Below are positions 44,225-52,131 of a DNA stretch of 64,000 nucleotides, in pieces. The notes beneath the pieces are model-generated. The model made no database searches. It was not told the DNA's origin and was given only the letters and a program-made list of their open reading frames with translations. This DNA is from Actinomycetes bacterium (lineage in GTDB: Bacteria; Actinomycetota; Acidimicrobiia; Acidimicrobiales; RAAP-2), in contig JAJYBR010000001.1 in NCBI GenBank assembly GCA_021778895.1, positions 1 through 64,000 on the forward strand, in the 5' to 3' direction. Position 1 is the stretch's first letter. Each line of letters begins with the position of its first letter. The position numbers were made by a program, and so were the translations under genes.

Positions 44225-45457
44225 TCACGCGCACTCTCCACTTTCGAAGAGGGCCGAGATGTCCGGGGTCGGACCGTCGACTTCGTGAAGGTAGTGCTTC
44301 ACCAGGACCTCAGGCGAGTGTCCGGCGAGCCGGGCTGCGGTCGCGATGGGAACGCGCCGCACGAGGTGGCTCACGAAGAAGTGGCGGCACTCGTATGGGG
44401 TGGGAGCGACGACCCCGGCGCGCTTGGCTGCGCCCCGAAGTGCCCGTCGCCAGTTGCTTTGGGTCGGTCGATGTCCACTCGCAGTACGAAAGAGCGGTCC
44501 CGTTGGAAGTTCGCCCAACTCGGCCACGAGGGCATCAGTGAGTGGAACGACGCGCTGGACGCATGTCTTGGTCGCACCTAGGTCTTCGTCCTCGTCGCCC
44601 CACGTGGCGCCCGAACCGTTCCAGGCCCGCCGGACGTGGAGGAATCGGTGTTCGACGTCCACGTCGCCGCCCTCGAGGGCCACGACCTCGCCGGGGCGTA
44701 GTCCGGCGTAGAGGGCGATGGCCGTCATGGTGCGGTAGGTGCCCGAGAGGGATCTGAGCAGAGCTGCGGCGTCGGTAAGGCTCATCACCGTGCGGGCGGA
44801 CGAAACCTGGCGCGCTTTCGCCTTCTTCGTCCGACTTGCGCGCTTCGCGGGTGGCCAGTCCAGGACGGCGACCTCGCCGCGCCGGGCGGCCTCGTTGAGG
44901 CAACGCCGCATCGTGGCGACCTGGCGACTGGCCAAACGGCCCGCCAGCTCTTGACCACCGACGCCTCGGCGCATGGCCGCCTCGAGACGGTATAGGGTTG
45001 CCCGGTCGAGGTCGCCGAGCGATGGCACACCGCGCGTCCAGCGGGTGAGGGCGTTGGGCAGGTCGTGCGTGCCGATGAGCCAGTCGAGCAATGCTCTCCG
45101 TCCGTGCTGGTCGAGGGGCGCCGTCGCACGCTCGACCATGTAGGTGAGAGTCCAAGCATCAGTCCGACGGGAGTTCGGGGTGAGGGAGTCCCACCGGTCC
45201 GCGAGGTAGGTGCGAACCCACTCGTGAAGTGGAGTGTCTCCCCGGACGGCCGTCGCGGGAAGGCCGCTGCGGTAGTCCCAGTTCGCACCGTTGCGGACGG
45301 CCCGTCGAACGTCGGCCGCGAAGTCCTGGGCCGTTGTCTCGGAGGGGAAGTCACGATTGTGTGGCGTGCCGTTCACTCTCCAGCGAGCACGCCAGACGCC
45401 GGGGCGGTCGGTTCGCTCGCCGACGTGGGGACCGGTGACCTTGTCGAGAAGTCGCAT
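44225..45457 (-). CDS. int: Tyrosine-type site-specific integrase
   Basis: The 410-residue product has an N-terminal arm/core-binding part (VWRARWRVNGTPHNRDFPS) and a catalytic domain with ALYAGLRPGEVVAL (first Arg), ECRHFFVSHLVRR (second Arg), ARLAGHSPEVLVKHYLHEV (His and nucleophile Tyr). The usual His of the HxxR motif is a tyrosine (YECR). It catalyses integration at the tRNA-Arg site, 0.4 kb from attR. The ATG at 45457 overlaps the stop of the excisionase gene. Confidence 0.92.
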   Translation of the reverse strand: MRLLDKVTGPHVGERTDRPGVWRARWRVNGTPHNRDFPSETTAQDFAADVRRAVRNGANWDYRSGLPATAVRGDTPLHEWVRTYLADRWDSLTPNSRRTDAWTLTYMVERATAPLDQHGRRALLDWLIGTHDLPNALTRWTRGVPSLGDLDRATLYRLEAAMRRGVGGQELAGRLASRQVATMRRCLNEAARRGEVAVLDWPPAKRASRTKKAKARQVSSARTVMSLTDAAALLRSLSGTYRTMTAIALYAGLRPGEVVALEGGDVDVEHRFLHVRRAWNGSGATWGDEDEDLGATKTCVQRVVPLTDALVAELGELPTGPLFRTASGHRPTQSNWRRALRGAAKRAGVVAPTPYECRHFFVSHLVRRVPIATAARLAGHSPEVLVKHYLHEVDGPTPDISALFESGECA

Positions 45458-45636
45458 CAGGCCACCGCCAGGCTCTCGGCCCACGATTCGAGGTCGCTGA
45501 GGGTGATGCGCAACTTGCCGTTCGGCATCTTGCGAAAGCGTGGGCCCCGGTGGGACCGGCGCCAAGCGTCCATCGTCTTGCGCGGCACGCTAAGGTGCTC
45601 GCACGCTTGTTCGTAGGTAAGCCACGTGGTCGTCAC
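45457..45636 (-). CDS. xis: Excisionase-like helix-turn-helix protein (Xis)
   Basis: The 59-residue product VTTTWLTYEQACEHLSVPRKTMDAWRRSHRGPRFRKMPNGKLRITLSDLESWAESL has the MerR-like winged helix of small excisionases. The GTG at 45636 is preceded by GAAAGGAG. The stop overlaps the integrase ATG (TGATG), so Xis and Int are coupled. The upstream 190 bases carry two inverted repeats. Confidence 0.8.
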   Translation of the reverse strand: MTTTWLTYEQACEHLSVPRKTMDAWRRSHRGPRFRKMPNGKLRITLSDLESWAESLAVA

Positions 45637-45823
45637 GGCTGGCTCCTTTCCAACACCAGACCGTCTGATGTCGGGATGTCTGGTGCCGGTTTTGGCCGTC
45701 GGAGCACATGCCGAGAGGTAGTGAGCCATGTGGTCCCAGTTATGTCCCATCGGGCGGTCCGCAGGGAGTAACGTGACCAAAGTACCTGGTCAAATGATAG
45801 ATATCTTCGCCACGAACGTAGTG
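45637..45823. promoter_or_regulatory. Right-end control region of the element
   Basis: Inverted repeats CACCAGAC/GTCTGGTG (45654-45661 and 45678-45685) and TGACCA/TGGTCA (45774-45779 and 45787-45792) lie upstream of xis. Integrase arm-like GTCCCA repeats (45733-45738, 45744-45749) lie between them. It is probably the xis-int promoter and Xis/Int binding region. Confidence 0.55.
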
Positions 45824-45863
45824 TTCCTAAACCGTGAGCGTAGGTTCGAGTCCTACCGGGGGC
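45824..45863 (+). repeat. attR: duplicated tRNA-Arg 3' half
   Basis: TTCCTAAACCGTGAGCG is identical to the tRNA anticodon-loop region. The following 23 bases match the T-arm and acceptor strand with three changes. The CCA is not kept, so this is not a gene. Confidence 0.88.
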
Positions 45864-45946
45864 GCTCATCGACTGCAAGCGCGTACCTGGCGTCGGCGGT
45901 GCCTGGGAGCCGGAGGCACGGCGCGACGTTGAAGGAGTGATCGACT

Positions 45947-46066
45947 GTGGCCAAGGGCTCCTGGCGGGGACAGTGCCTTGTGTGTGGGTACGTGACGAAG
46001 TCGCGGGACTGCTCGTCGCACTATTCCTTCGGCCGGATTCGTCGCTCTAGGTACCAGGAGAAGTAG
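45947..46066 (+). CDS. Possible 39-residue Cys-rich mini-protein
   Basis: The GTG at 45947 follows GAAGGAG. The peptide has WRGQCLVCGYVTKSRDCSSHYSFG, with three cysteines and a histidine that could form a small zinc site. It overlaps the convergent SET-domain gene by 46 bases. No family is recognised. Confidence 0.3.
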   Translation: MAKGSWRGQCLVCGYVTKSRDCSSHYSFGRIRRSRYQEK

Positions 46067-46527
46067 CCCTCGTACCGCTCCTGGAGCTCCGGTCGCTGCC
46101 AGTCGTGGCCGGTGATGACCCTCCGGCATTCGCGAGCGCCACACGAGCACTCCATGGAACCGTCGTAGTCGTCGAAGAGCGCGTAATCGGTCGTCAACTC
46201 CTCATTCGCGTCGATGTCGCGCATGGCGACGAGCACGACATTGCCTCCAAACCCGACGTTCGGATCGCACGAGTGGTTGATATAGAGCATCACCGCGTCG
46301 TACTCGCGCTCGTCAAGGGCAACGAGGTGCAAATCGTCGGTGACCTGCACGTCCGAGTTCTGGAGGTGCTCACTGAGGGTGTGGAGAGTGGCCGTCGTCA
46401 CGATGTGGCCGCCTTTCACAGCGACTACTTCTCCCTTGTGAAGCGGCTCAGCGGCGATGAGACCCCGACCGGCAATGGCGCTCGGCGCTCCCTTGACGAC
46501 CTTCGGCGAGATCCAGGTGGAGTCCAC
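46021..46527 (-). CDS. SET-domain protein (putative lysine methyltransferase)
   Basis: The 168-residue product is almost only a SET domain: AGRGLIAAEPLHKGEVVAV at the start, YINHSCDPNVGFGG (the NHSCxPN motif) and DIDANEELTTDYALFD. A post-SET-like zinc cluster CSCGARECRRVITG follows. SET enzymes methylate lysine with S-adenosylmethionine; bacterial targets are mostly unknown. The GTG at 46527 lies six bases after a TAGAAC box, suggesting a leaderless mRNA. It is the first gene right of the element. Confidence 0.85.
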   Translation of the reverse strand: MDSTWISPKVVKGAPSAIAGRGLIAAEPLHKGEVVAVKGGHIVTTATLHTLSEHLQNSDVQVTDDLHLVALDEREYDAVMLYINHSCDPNVGFGGNVVLVAMRDIDANEELTTDYALFDDYDGSMECSCGARECRRVITGHDWQRPELQERYEGYFSWYLERRIRPKE

Positions 46528-46752
46528 GGGGCGGTTCTAGCATCACCACGCTCTGTCGCTCACCACTGAGGATCACGGCACGTAGCGTGAAGACGAACGC
46601 GTCGCAGGCACCAGTCCTGGGGCACCTTCTTGCACTCTGGGACGTCGAACAACCCGGAGGATGCGGCGACCCCATCGACCGCCAGGTTGGCTGGAACCCG
46701 TGGATCCGGAGTCGCGATGGCCAGTCAGCGTACGTCGCTCGCGTGGAGCGAG
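46528..46752. other. Intergenic stretch between SET gene and MFS gene
   Basis: An open plus-strand frame (from 46587) runs through it into the MFS gene, but it resembles nothing and was not called. No hairpin noticed. Confidence 0.4.
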
Positions 46753-48042
46753 TCATGATCCGGCATCGGAATCCTCTGTGTCGCCCGGTGCTGCCGATGG
46801 CGACTTGCGCAAGTAGTTCGAGGCGAGAGGCGAGAAAGCGGCGCCTGTGGCGATGAAGATGGCAGCCAGCACGAGCCAGCCGACACGCCCCTCGCTGATC
46901 GCGAGGATCGTAACGAGGCTTGGGCCGATGACGCGCGTGAGGCGGCGACCAAGTGAGAAGGCACCCTGGTACTGGCCCATCAGGTCCTCACGGGCCATGC
47001 CGTAGCCGACGCCCCACGAGGCCGCCGAGCCCAGCAGCTCGCCAACGGTGTGGGTCGCGATGGCGATGACCAGCACGATGCAGGCGGCGATCATGCCGAT
47101 TCCCGAGGTCAGTGCGTACAGGACGCACGCGACGCCAACGGACAGGCCCGCGTAGCGGTACGCGCGGGCGGCGTGCCGCACCGAGCCCGAGCCCCGGCTC
47201 AAGCGGACCTGGAGCGTGATGACCATGGTGGTGTTGATGAGGAGCAGCACCGACACCCACCAGTGAGGCGCGGTGGTGTGGCCAATGACCCACAGGGGGA
47301 GAGCCACGCTCTGGACGATGAAGTGCATCTCGAAGAGGCCGTTGAGCATCGCCGTTGTCAGGTAGCGCCGGTCCCGTAGCACCACCATCGGTGACGTGCC
47401 TTCAGCGCTCGTGGGCGGCACTTCGAAGGGCAGACGCGGGAGGCGCAGCACGTAGCCTGCGGCGACCACGAACGTCGCGGCGTTGCCCAAGATCATCGCG
47501 AGGTAGGCGGTACGCGTGTCGAGGGCGAGCCCGACGCCCGAGAGTGCGATGCCGATCGACATGCCGAAGTTCGTGACGGCTCGCTGGTACGCACGGACGC
47601 GGACACGGTCCTCACCCTCGCCGAAGCGCCCGAGGATCACCGAGCGCGCCGGTGAGGACGTTCCCGCCATCGTGCCCGCGAGCATGTTGAGGAGCAGGAA
47701 CGGCATGAACGAATGGACGAGGGCGAACAGGCCCATGGCGACGCCCTCGCCGGCGACGGCGGCGGCGCCCACGAGGCGCGGGTCGCGCCGGTCGCAGAGG
47801 TGGCCGGCGGGGATCGAGACGGCGAGGCCGCACACTGCCGCGAGGCCCAAGCCGAAGGCGACGAGGTGGACGGGCAGGCCGACCGAGCGCGTGAAGAAGA
47901 TGACCTCGACCGTGTAGTAGAGGCCGTTGCCGATGCTGTTCGTGAACGTCGACTTGGTCAGCGTGCGCACCGGCCCGGACTCGGGGAGCGCCGCGCGTCG
48001 GAGGCGGTCGATCGCCGGTCGCTTGGGCGGTGGCGAGCTCAC
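46753..48042 (-). CDS. Major facilitator superfamily transporter (MFS_1, efflux type)
   Basis: The 429-residue product has about 12 helices. AGHLCDRRDPRLVGA is the cytoplasmic loop 2-3 signature (GxxxDRxxxR type). The second half carries a long TM stretch (AACIVLVIAIATHTVGELLG). It resembles DHA1-like exporters; the substrate is unknown. The GTG at 48042 lies six bases after a TACCGT box, so it is leaderless. It is divergent from the liv operon, with a CRP-like site between. Confidence 0.8.
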   Translation of the reverse strand: MSSPPPKRPAIDRLRRAALPESGPVRTLTKSTFTNSIGNGLYYTVEVIFFTRSVGLPVHLVAFGLGLAAVCGLAVSIPAGHLCDRRDPRLVGAAAVAGEGVAMGLFALVHSFMPFLLLNMLAGTMAGTSSPARSVILGRFGEGEDRVRVRAYQRAVTNFGMSIGIALSGVGLALDTRTAYLAMILGNAATFVVAAGYVLRLPRLPFEVPPTSAEGTSPMVVLRDRRYLTTAMLNGLFEMHFIVQSVALPLWVIGHTTAPHWWVSVLLLINTTMVITLQVRLSRGSGSVRHAARAYRYAGLSVGVACVLYALTSGIGMIAACIVLVIAIATHTVGELLGSAASWGVGYGMAREDLMGQYQGAFSLGRRLTRVIGPSLVTILAISEGRVGWLVLAAIFIATGAAFSPLASNYLRKSPSAAPGDTEDSDAGS

Positions 48043-48048
48043 CCAACG

Positions 48049-48054
48049 ACGGTA
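48049..48054 (-). promoter_or_regulatory. -10 box TACCGT of the leaderless MFS promoter
   Basis: On the minus strand the box ends six bases before the GTG at 48042. Confidence 0.55.
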
Positions 48055-48137
48055 CCTGGCGACCTGCGCCAGGCGAGGACGCGGCCCGGCCAGCCAGGCG
48101 CTGAGCGAGCGACTAGGTTCCCGCTAGGGCGCCGAGA

Positions 48138-48151
48138 GTGACGTTGGTCAC
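48138..48151. promoter_or_regulatory. GTGA-N6-TCAC palindrome, CRP/FNR-family-like operator
   Basis: GTGAC-GTTG-GTCAC is a perfect palindrome between the divergent MFS gene and the liv operon, about 100 bases before livK. It fits the half-site spacing of CRP/GlxR sites. Confidence 0.5.
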
Positions 48152-48248
48152 AAGTGGGGCCCCGAGAGAGGAATGTACAGTACGAAGGTTGACGTTCCCT
48201 GATGAGGGGGCGGTTATAAATCACTGAGGGAGGGAGAAGAAAACGGTT

Positions 48249-49520
48249 ATGTTCAAGACATTTCGACGAGTTGCGCTCGCAGGAGCGCTGATGGCTTCGG
48301 GACTGGCAGCGTCGGCGCTGTCGGCGTCGCTATCGGCCGGGGCGAGTGGCAACGTGATCAGCGTGGGGACGCTGTACGCCAACACGGGCAGCTTCGCCAC
48401 GTCATCCATGCCCGAGTACGCCGGGCTCCAGTTCTGGGTCAAGCAGGTCAACGCGGCTGGTGGCATGTACGTCGCTCCGCTCAAGAAGAAGGAGCACGTC
48501 AAGCTCGTCTCCTACAACGACCAGAGCGACCCCGCCACGGCGACCACGCTCTACAACCAGCTGCTGACGCAGAACAAGGTCAACGTGTTCGTCGCGGACT
48601 TCGGCTCCGTGCTGACCGCACCGGCCGTGACGATCGCCAAGGACCAGAAGCACCTGCTCTTTGACATCACGGGGTCGGGGACGTCGTTCTTCAGCAGTGG
48701 GCCTAACCCCTACGTGGCACTGACCTCACTGCCGGTGTCGGCCGTGTGGCCCAAGCCCGTCGTCGGTCTGCTGAGCTCGCTGAAGATCAAGCGCGTAGCC
48801 ATCCTGTACTGCCAGAACGACTTCGACCAGGCCCAGGCGGCAGCGATCAAGGGCTTCTTGTCCTCGAAGCACCTGCAGCCCGTGTACTTCCAGGGCGTTC
48901 CGACGACCCAGACGGACTACAGCACCATCGTCCAGGCGATCAAGGGTTCCAACCCGCAGGCCGTGCTGGAGTTCGGGTACCCGAACAACGACATCGCGTT
49001 CCTGAACCAGCTCAAGTCCACCAACACCCACTTCAACTTCGTGCTGACGCCGTTCCCCGGCCAGCTGCCGACGTTGTTCCGCCAGGACGTGGGTGCGAAG
49101 GCTCTGGGCTGGCAGTACACCTACGCGGTGCCGCCGATCATGCGGGTCAACAAGGTGAACCTCGGGCTGGGCCTGAATTCCTTCCTGGCGAAGTTCGCAC
49201 CGGGCAAGCAGTCCACGGTGAACTTCCTCAACGTGGCGGGCTACAACGCGGGCCTGGCGATCCAGGCGGCGTTCGCGCACGCGACGTCGATGTCGCAGCT
49301 CGGCATCCGCGCGGGTCTGACCGCCGTGAGTGGCAAGCTCCAGACGCTCGAGGGGACCTTCGCCTTGAACAAGGCCGGTGCCCAGGTGGGCGAGCTGCTG
49401 CCCGTCGCCCAGATGGTCCCGCACGGGGCTGGCTTCCAGTTCAAGATCGTCTACCCGGCGACCAACGCCCAGAAGGCGTTCGTGAACGGGACGCCGAAGT
49501 ACCCGGCACCCAAGGCGTAG
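48249..49520 (+). CDS. livK: Branched-chain amino-acid-type ABC substrate-binding protein (LivK-like)
   Basis: The 423-residue exported protein has a signal peptide (VALAGALMASGLAASALSAS) and a periplasmic-binding type I fold. ISVGTLYANTGSFATSSMPEYAGLQFWVKQVNAAGG is the classic Leu/Ile/Val-binding start. There is no lipobox cysteine, as in the other binding protein of this window. Its ligand could be an amino acid, urea or an amide. It is followed by livH after 13 bases and heads a five-gene operon. GGGAGGGAG lies upstream of the ATG. Confidence 0.88.
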   Translation: MFKTFRRVALAGALMASGLAASALSASLSAGASGNVISVGTLYANTGSFATSSMPEYAGLQFWVKQVNAAGGMYVAPLKKKEHVKLVSYNDQSDPATATTLYNQLLTQNKVNVFVADFGSVLTAPAVTIAKDQKHLLFDITGSGTSFFSSGPNPYVALTSLPVSAVWPKPVVGLLSSLKIKRVAILYCQNDFDQAQAAAIKGFLSSKHLQPVYFQGVPTTQTDYSTIVQAIKGSNPQAVLEFGYPNNDIAFLNQLKSTNTHFNFVLTPFPGQLPTLFRQDVGAKALGWQYTYAVPPIMRVNKVNLGLGLNSFLAKFAPGKQSTVNFLNVAGYNAGLAIQAAFAHATSMSQLGIRAGLTAVSGKLQTLEGTFALNKAGAQVGELLPVAQMVPHGAGFQFKIVYPATNAQKAFVNGTPKYPAPKA

Positions 49521-49533
49521 TTCCACCCAACCG

Positions 49534-50406
49534 ATGAGACTCTTCGAGTACGCCCTCGTCAGCGGGGTCTTATACGGGTTGTTCTACGGGTTCATCGGCG
49601 TCGGCCTCAACCTGCTGTTCGGGGTGATGAGGCTGGTGAACCTGGCACATGGCGATCTCGTGGTGTGGGGAGGGTACCTCGCGTACTCCCTCACCACGAG
49701 CGCCCATGTGAACCCGCTGTGGGCCATCCCCCTGTCCATCCCCCTGGCCCTGGTCGGGGGGCTGATCCTCTACCTGATCACCGTGCCGCGGCTGCGGCGC
49801 GCCGAGGACACTGAGACGTCCTCGCTGATCCTCTTCTTCGGCGTCTCCCAGGTGCTCGTGGCCCTCGCCACGATGAAGTACGGCACCAACCAGGTCACGC
49901 TGCCCGAGCTCGGCAACCCGGTCATGATCTTCGGGCAGCCCTACGCCGCCTCCCTGGTCGCCTCGGCGGCCTTGGCCGTGCCGGCTCTGGCGCTCTTCTA
50001 CTACTACCTGTACCGCACGCGCTTGGGCCTGGCGACCCGGGCGGTCATGGCCAACGAGGAGGAGGCTGTCGCCTCGGGCGTGCGGGTGCGCCGCGTCGCG
50101 ACCTCCGCCTTCGTGATCGGCATCGCCTTCGCCGCCGCGGCCGGCCCGCTGGCCACCTTCATGCTGGGCGGGATCAACCCGACGACCGGTGGCGGACTGA
50201 CGATCACGGCGTTCACCATCATCATCATCGGCTCGCTCGGAAACCCCCTGGGCACGGCGGCCGGTGGCATCCTCTACGGGCTGGCCTCCAGCCTGACCCA
50301 GGCGTACGCCGCCCCGTGGACCGGCATGGTCCCTTACGCCTTGCTGCTCGCCGTCGTCCTGCTGCGACCGAGCGGCCTCTTTGGACGGAGGGTGCGCGTT
50401 GCCTGA
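49534..50406 (+). CDS. livH: Branched-chain amino-acid ABC permease LivH
   Basis: The 290-residue product has about eight helices. GVGLNLLFGVMRLVNLAHGDLVVWGGYLAY is the LivH N-terminal signature, and the family coupling text VMANEEEAVASGVRVRRVATSAFVIG follows mid-chain. It forms the pore with LivM. No clear ribosome site is visible in the 13-base gap after livK. Confidence 0.9.
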   Translation: MRLFEYALVSGVLYGLFYGFIGVGLNLLFGVMRLVNLAHGDLVVWGGYLAYSLTTSAHVNPLWAIPLSIPLALVGGLILYLITVPRLRRAEDTETSSLILFFGVSQVLVALATMKYGTNQVTLPELGNPVMIFGQPYAASLVASAALAVPALALFYYYLYRTRLGLATRAVMANEEEAVASGVRVRRVATSAFVIGIAFAAAAGPLATFMLGGINPTTGGGLTITAFTIIIIGSLGNPLGTAAGGILYGLASSLTQAYAAPWTGMVPYALLLAVVLLRPSGLFGRRVRVA

Positions 50407-51427
50407 TCCCGTACCCTCCGCAGAAGTCACGGCCGCCCCGGCGGCCGGCGCGCCCCCGGCGCGGCGCGCCGCGGCGCGCTGGAGCGGCCGCATCGTGCCA
50501 CTGGTGGTCGTGGGGGCCGTGCTGGCGGCGGGCCCGTCCCTCTACAACAACCTGGCCTTCCTCACGACCCTGACCATCTACATCCTGCTGGCCCAGGGCG
50601 TGAACATCGTCTACGGCTTCACCGGCTACCTACCCTTCGGCTTCGTGGGCTTCTTCGGTGCCGGCATCTACGGGTCGTCCCTGGCCATCGTCTACTGGCA
50701 CGTCGGCGGCTACGCCGCGATCGGGCTGGGCGCCCTCACGTCGGTCGTCGCCGCGGTGATCGTGTCGCCGCTCCTGCGCCTCTCAGGTGCGTACTTCGCC
50801 CTGGCCACCTTGGCCGCGTCCCAGGCCCTCTACTTCATCGTGGCCAACGAGTCCTGGACCTTCGGCGAGTCCGGGATGTCCCTGCCCCTGCTCTTCTCCC
50901 CGACGGCGCTCTACGTCCTGTCCGTGGTGGCGGTGGTGCTGACTTTGGTCGTGGTCGTCTACGTTCGTGACTCGCACTTCGGGCTGTCGCTGCGCGCCAT
51001 CCGGTCCGACGCCGTCAGCGCGGCGATGGCCGGTGTCAACGTGGTGCGCACGCGCACCATCGCCTGGCTGGTCGCCGCAGCACTCGCGGGCGTCGCGGGA
51101 GCGCTGTGGGCCCTGATGACCTCGGCCTTCTACGCCGAGACCCCCTTCGACCTGACGATCAGCGTGTACGCGATCGTCTTCGCACTCTTCGGCGGGGTGC
51201 GCACGGTCATCGGCCCGGTGGTGGGCGCCGTCGTGCTCTACTCGCTCTACCAGTACATCGGGATCTCGAACCCCCAGTACTTCGAGCTGATCTACGGCCT
51301 CTTGATCGTCGTGCTCGTCCTCTTCCTGCCGGGTGGCCTGACCTCCCTGGTGGGGGGGCGCGGCGACCGGCCGGCGTGGTGGAACCGCGTCGTTCGGCGC
51401 CGCTCAGCGCCGGAGGTCACGCCGTGA
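50399..51427 (+). CDS. livM: Branched-chain amino-acid ABC permease LivM
   Basis: The 342-residue product has about ten helices. ILLAQGVNIVYGFTGYLPFGFVGFFGAG is the LivM start, and LRAIRSDAVSAAMAGVNVVRTRTIAWLVAAALAG is the coupling loop. The TTG at 50399 was chosen: GGAGG lies nine bases upstream and it overlaps the livH stop. A basic C-terminal tail (RRRSAPEVTP) ends in a GTGA overlap with livG. Confidence 0.88.
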   Translation: MPDPVPSAEVTAAPAAGAPPARRAAARWSGRIVPLVVVGAVLAAGPSLYNNLAFLTTLTIYILLAQGVNIVYGFTGYLPFGFVGFFGAGIYGSSLAIVYWHVGGYAAIGLGALTSVVAAVIVSPLLRLSGAYFALATLAASQALYFIVANESWTFGESGMSLPLLFSPTALYVLSVVAVVLTLVVVVYVRDSHFGLSLRAIRSDAVSAAMAGVNVVRTRTIAWLVAAALAGVAGALWALMTSAFYAETPFDLTISVYAIVFALFGGVRTVIGPVVGAVVLYSLYQYIGISNPQYFELIYGLLIVVLVLFLPGGLTSLVGGRGDRPAWWNRVVRRRSAPEVTP

Positions 51428-52131
51428 GCACCCTGCTCGAGGTGCGCGACGTCGCCAAGTCGTTCGGCGCCTTCGTGGCCTTGTCCGGGGTGAGCCTGCA
51501 GGTGGACGAGGGCCAGTCCCTCGGCCTGGTCGGGCCCAATGGCTCGGGCAAGACGACCCTCATCAACGTGCTCTCGGGCGTCTACAAGCCGACGCACGGC
51601 TCGGTCGCCCTGCGGGGGCGCGACGTGACGGGACTGGCCCCGCACCGCCTGTGCGCGCTCGGCATGAACCGGACCTTCCAAGTCCCGCGCCCGCTCGCGG
51701 GCCTCACCGTCGCCGAGAACATCGCCCTGGTGCGCCCGTCACGTCACGGCTCGGCCGACCTCGACTTCGACGTCCTGGAGTTCGTGGGCTTGGCCCGGGT
51801 GGCCGCGCGCCGCGTCTCGGCTCTCACCAGCGGCGAGCAGAAGCTCCTCGACCTGGCGCGCGCTCTGGCCGCGCGCCCCGACGTCCTCTTCGTCGACGAG
51901 CTCGGAGCCGGGCTGAACCCGAGCGAACTCGACCACGTCGCGGACCTGCTGCGCGCCTTGCGCGAGCGCGGCGTCGCCCTGGTCGTCGTCGAGCACCTGA
52001 TGGGCTTCCTCGAGCAGGTCGTCGACCAAGTGGTCGTGCTCAATGCCGGCACCCCCATTTTCGAGGGCACCCTGCGCCAGGCGATCGCCGACCCGCGGGT
52101 GATCGAGATCTTCCTGGGGACCCACGCATGA
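51424..52131 (+). CDS. livG: Branched-chain amino-acid ABC ATPase LivG
   Basis: The 235-residue product has Walker A GPNGSGKTTLINVLSG, NRTFQVPRPLAGLTV (Q-loop with the LivG-type RTFQ motif), signature LTSGEQKLLDLARAL, Walker B VLFVDELGAGL and VVVEHLMGF. The Asp-Glu-Leu at Walker B differs from the usual DEP. It starts inside the livM end (GTGA) and ends in an ATGA overlap with livF. Confidence 0.9.
   Translation: MSTLLEVRDVAKSFGAFVALSGVSLQVDEGQSLGLVGPNGSGKTTLINVLSGVYKPTHGSVALRGRDVTGLAPHRLCALGMNRTFQVPRPLAGLTVAENIALVRPSRHGSADLDFDVLEFVGLARVAARRVSALTSGEQKLLDLARALAARPDVLFVDELGAGLNPSELDHVADLLRALRERGVALVVVEHLMGFLEQVVDQVVVLNAGTPIFEGTLRQAIADPRVIEIFLGTHA

Noticed and set aside
45824-45863. Possible second tRNA-Arg gene
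   Set aside because: Only the 3' half is present, without D-arm, 5' acceptor strand or CCA; it is the attR remnant.
46587-46856. 89-codon plus-strand open frame between SET and MFS genes
   Set aside because: It runs antisense into the MFS gene, has no recognisable similarity and no ribosome site.
48189-48220. TTGACG...TATAAA as the livK promoter
   Set aside because: The spacing is 20 bases, too long for a confident sigma-70-type call; other TANNNT boxes are nearby.
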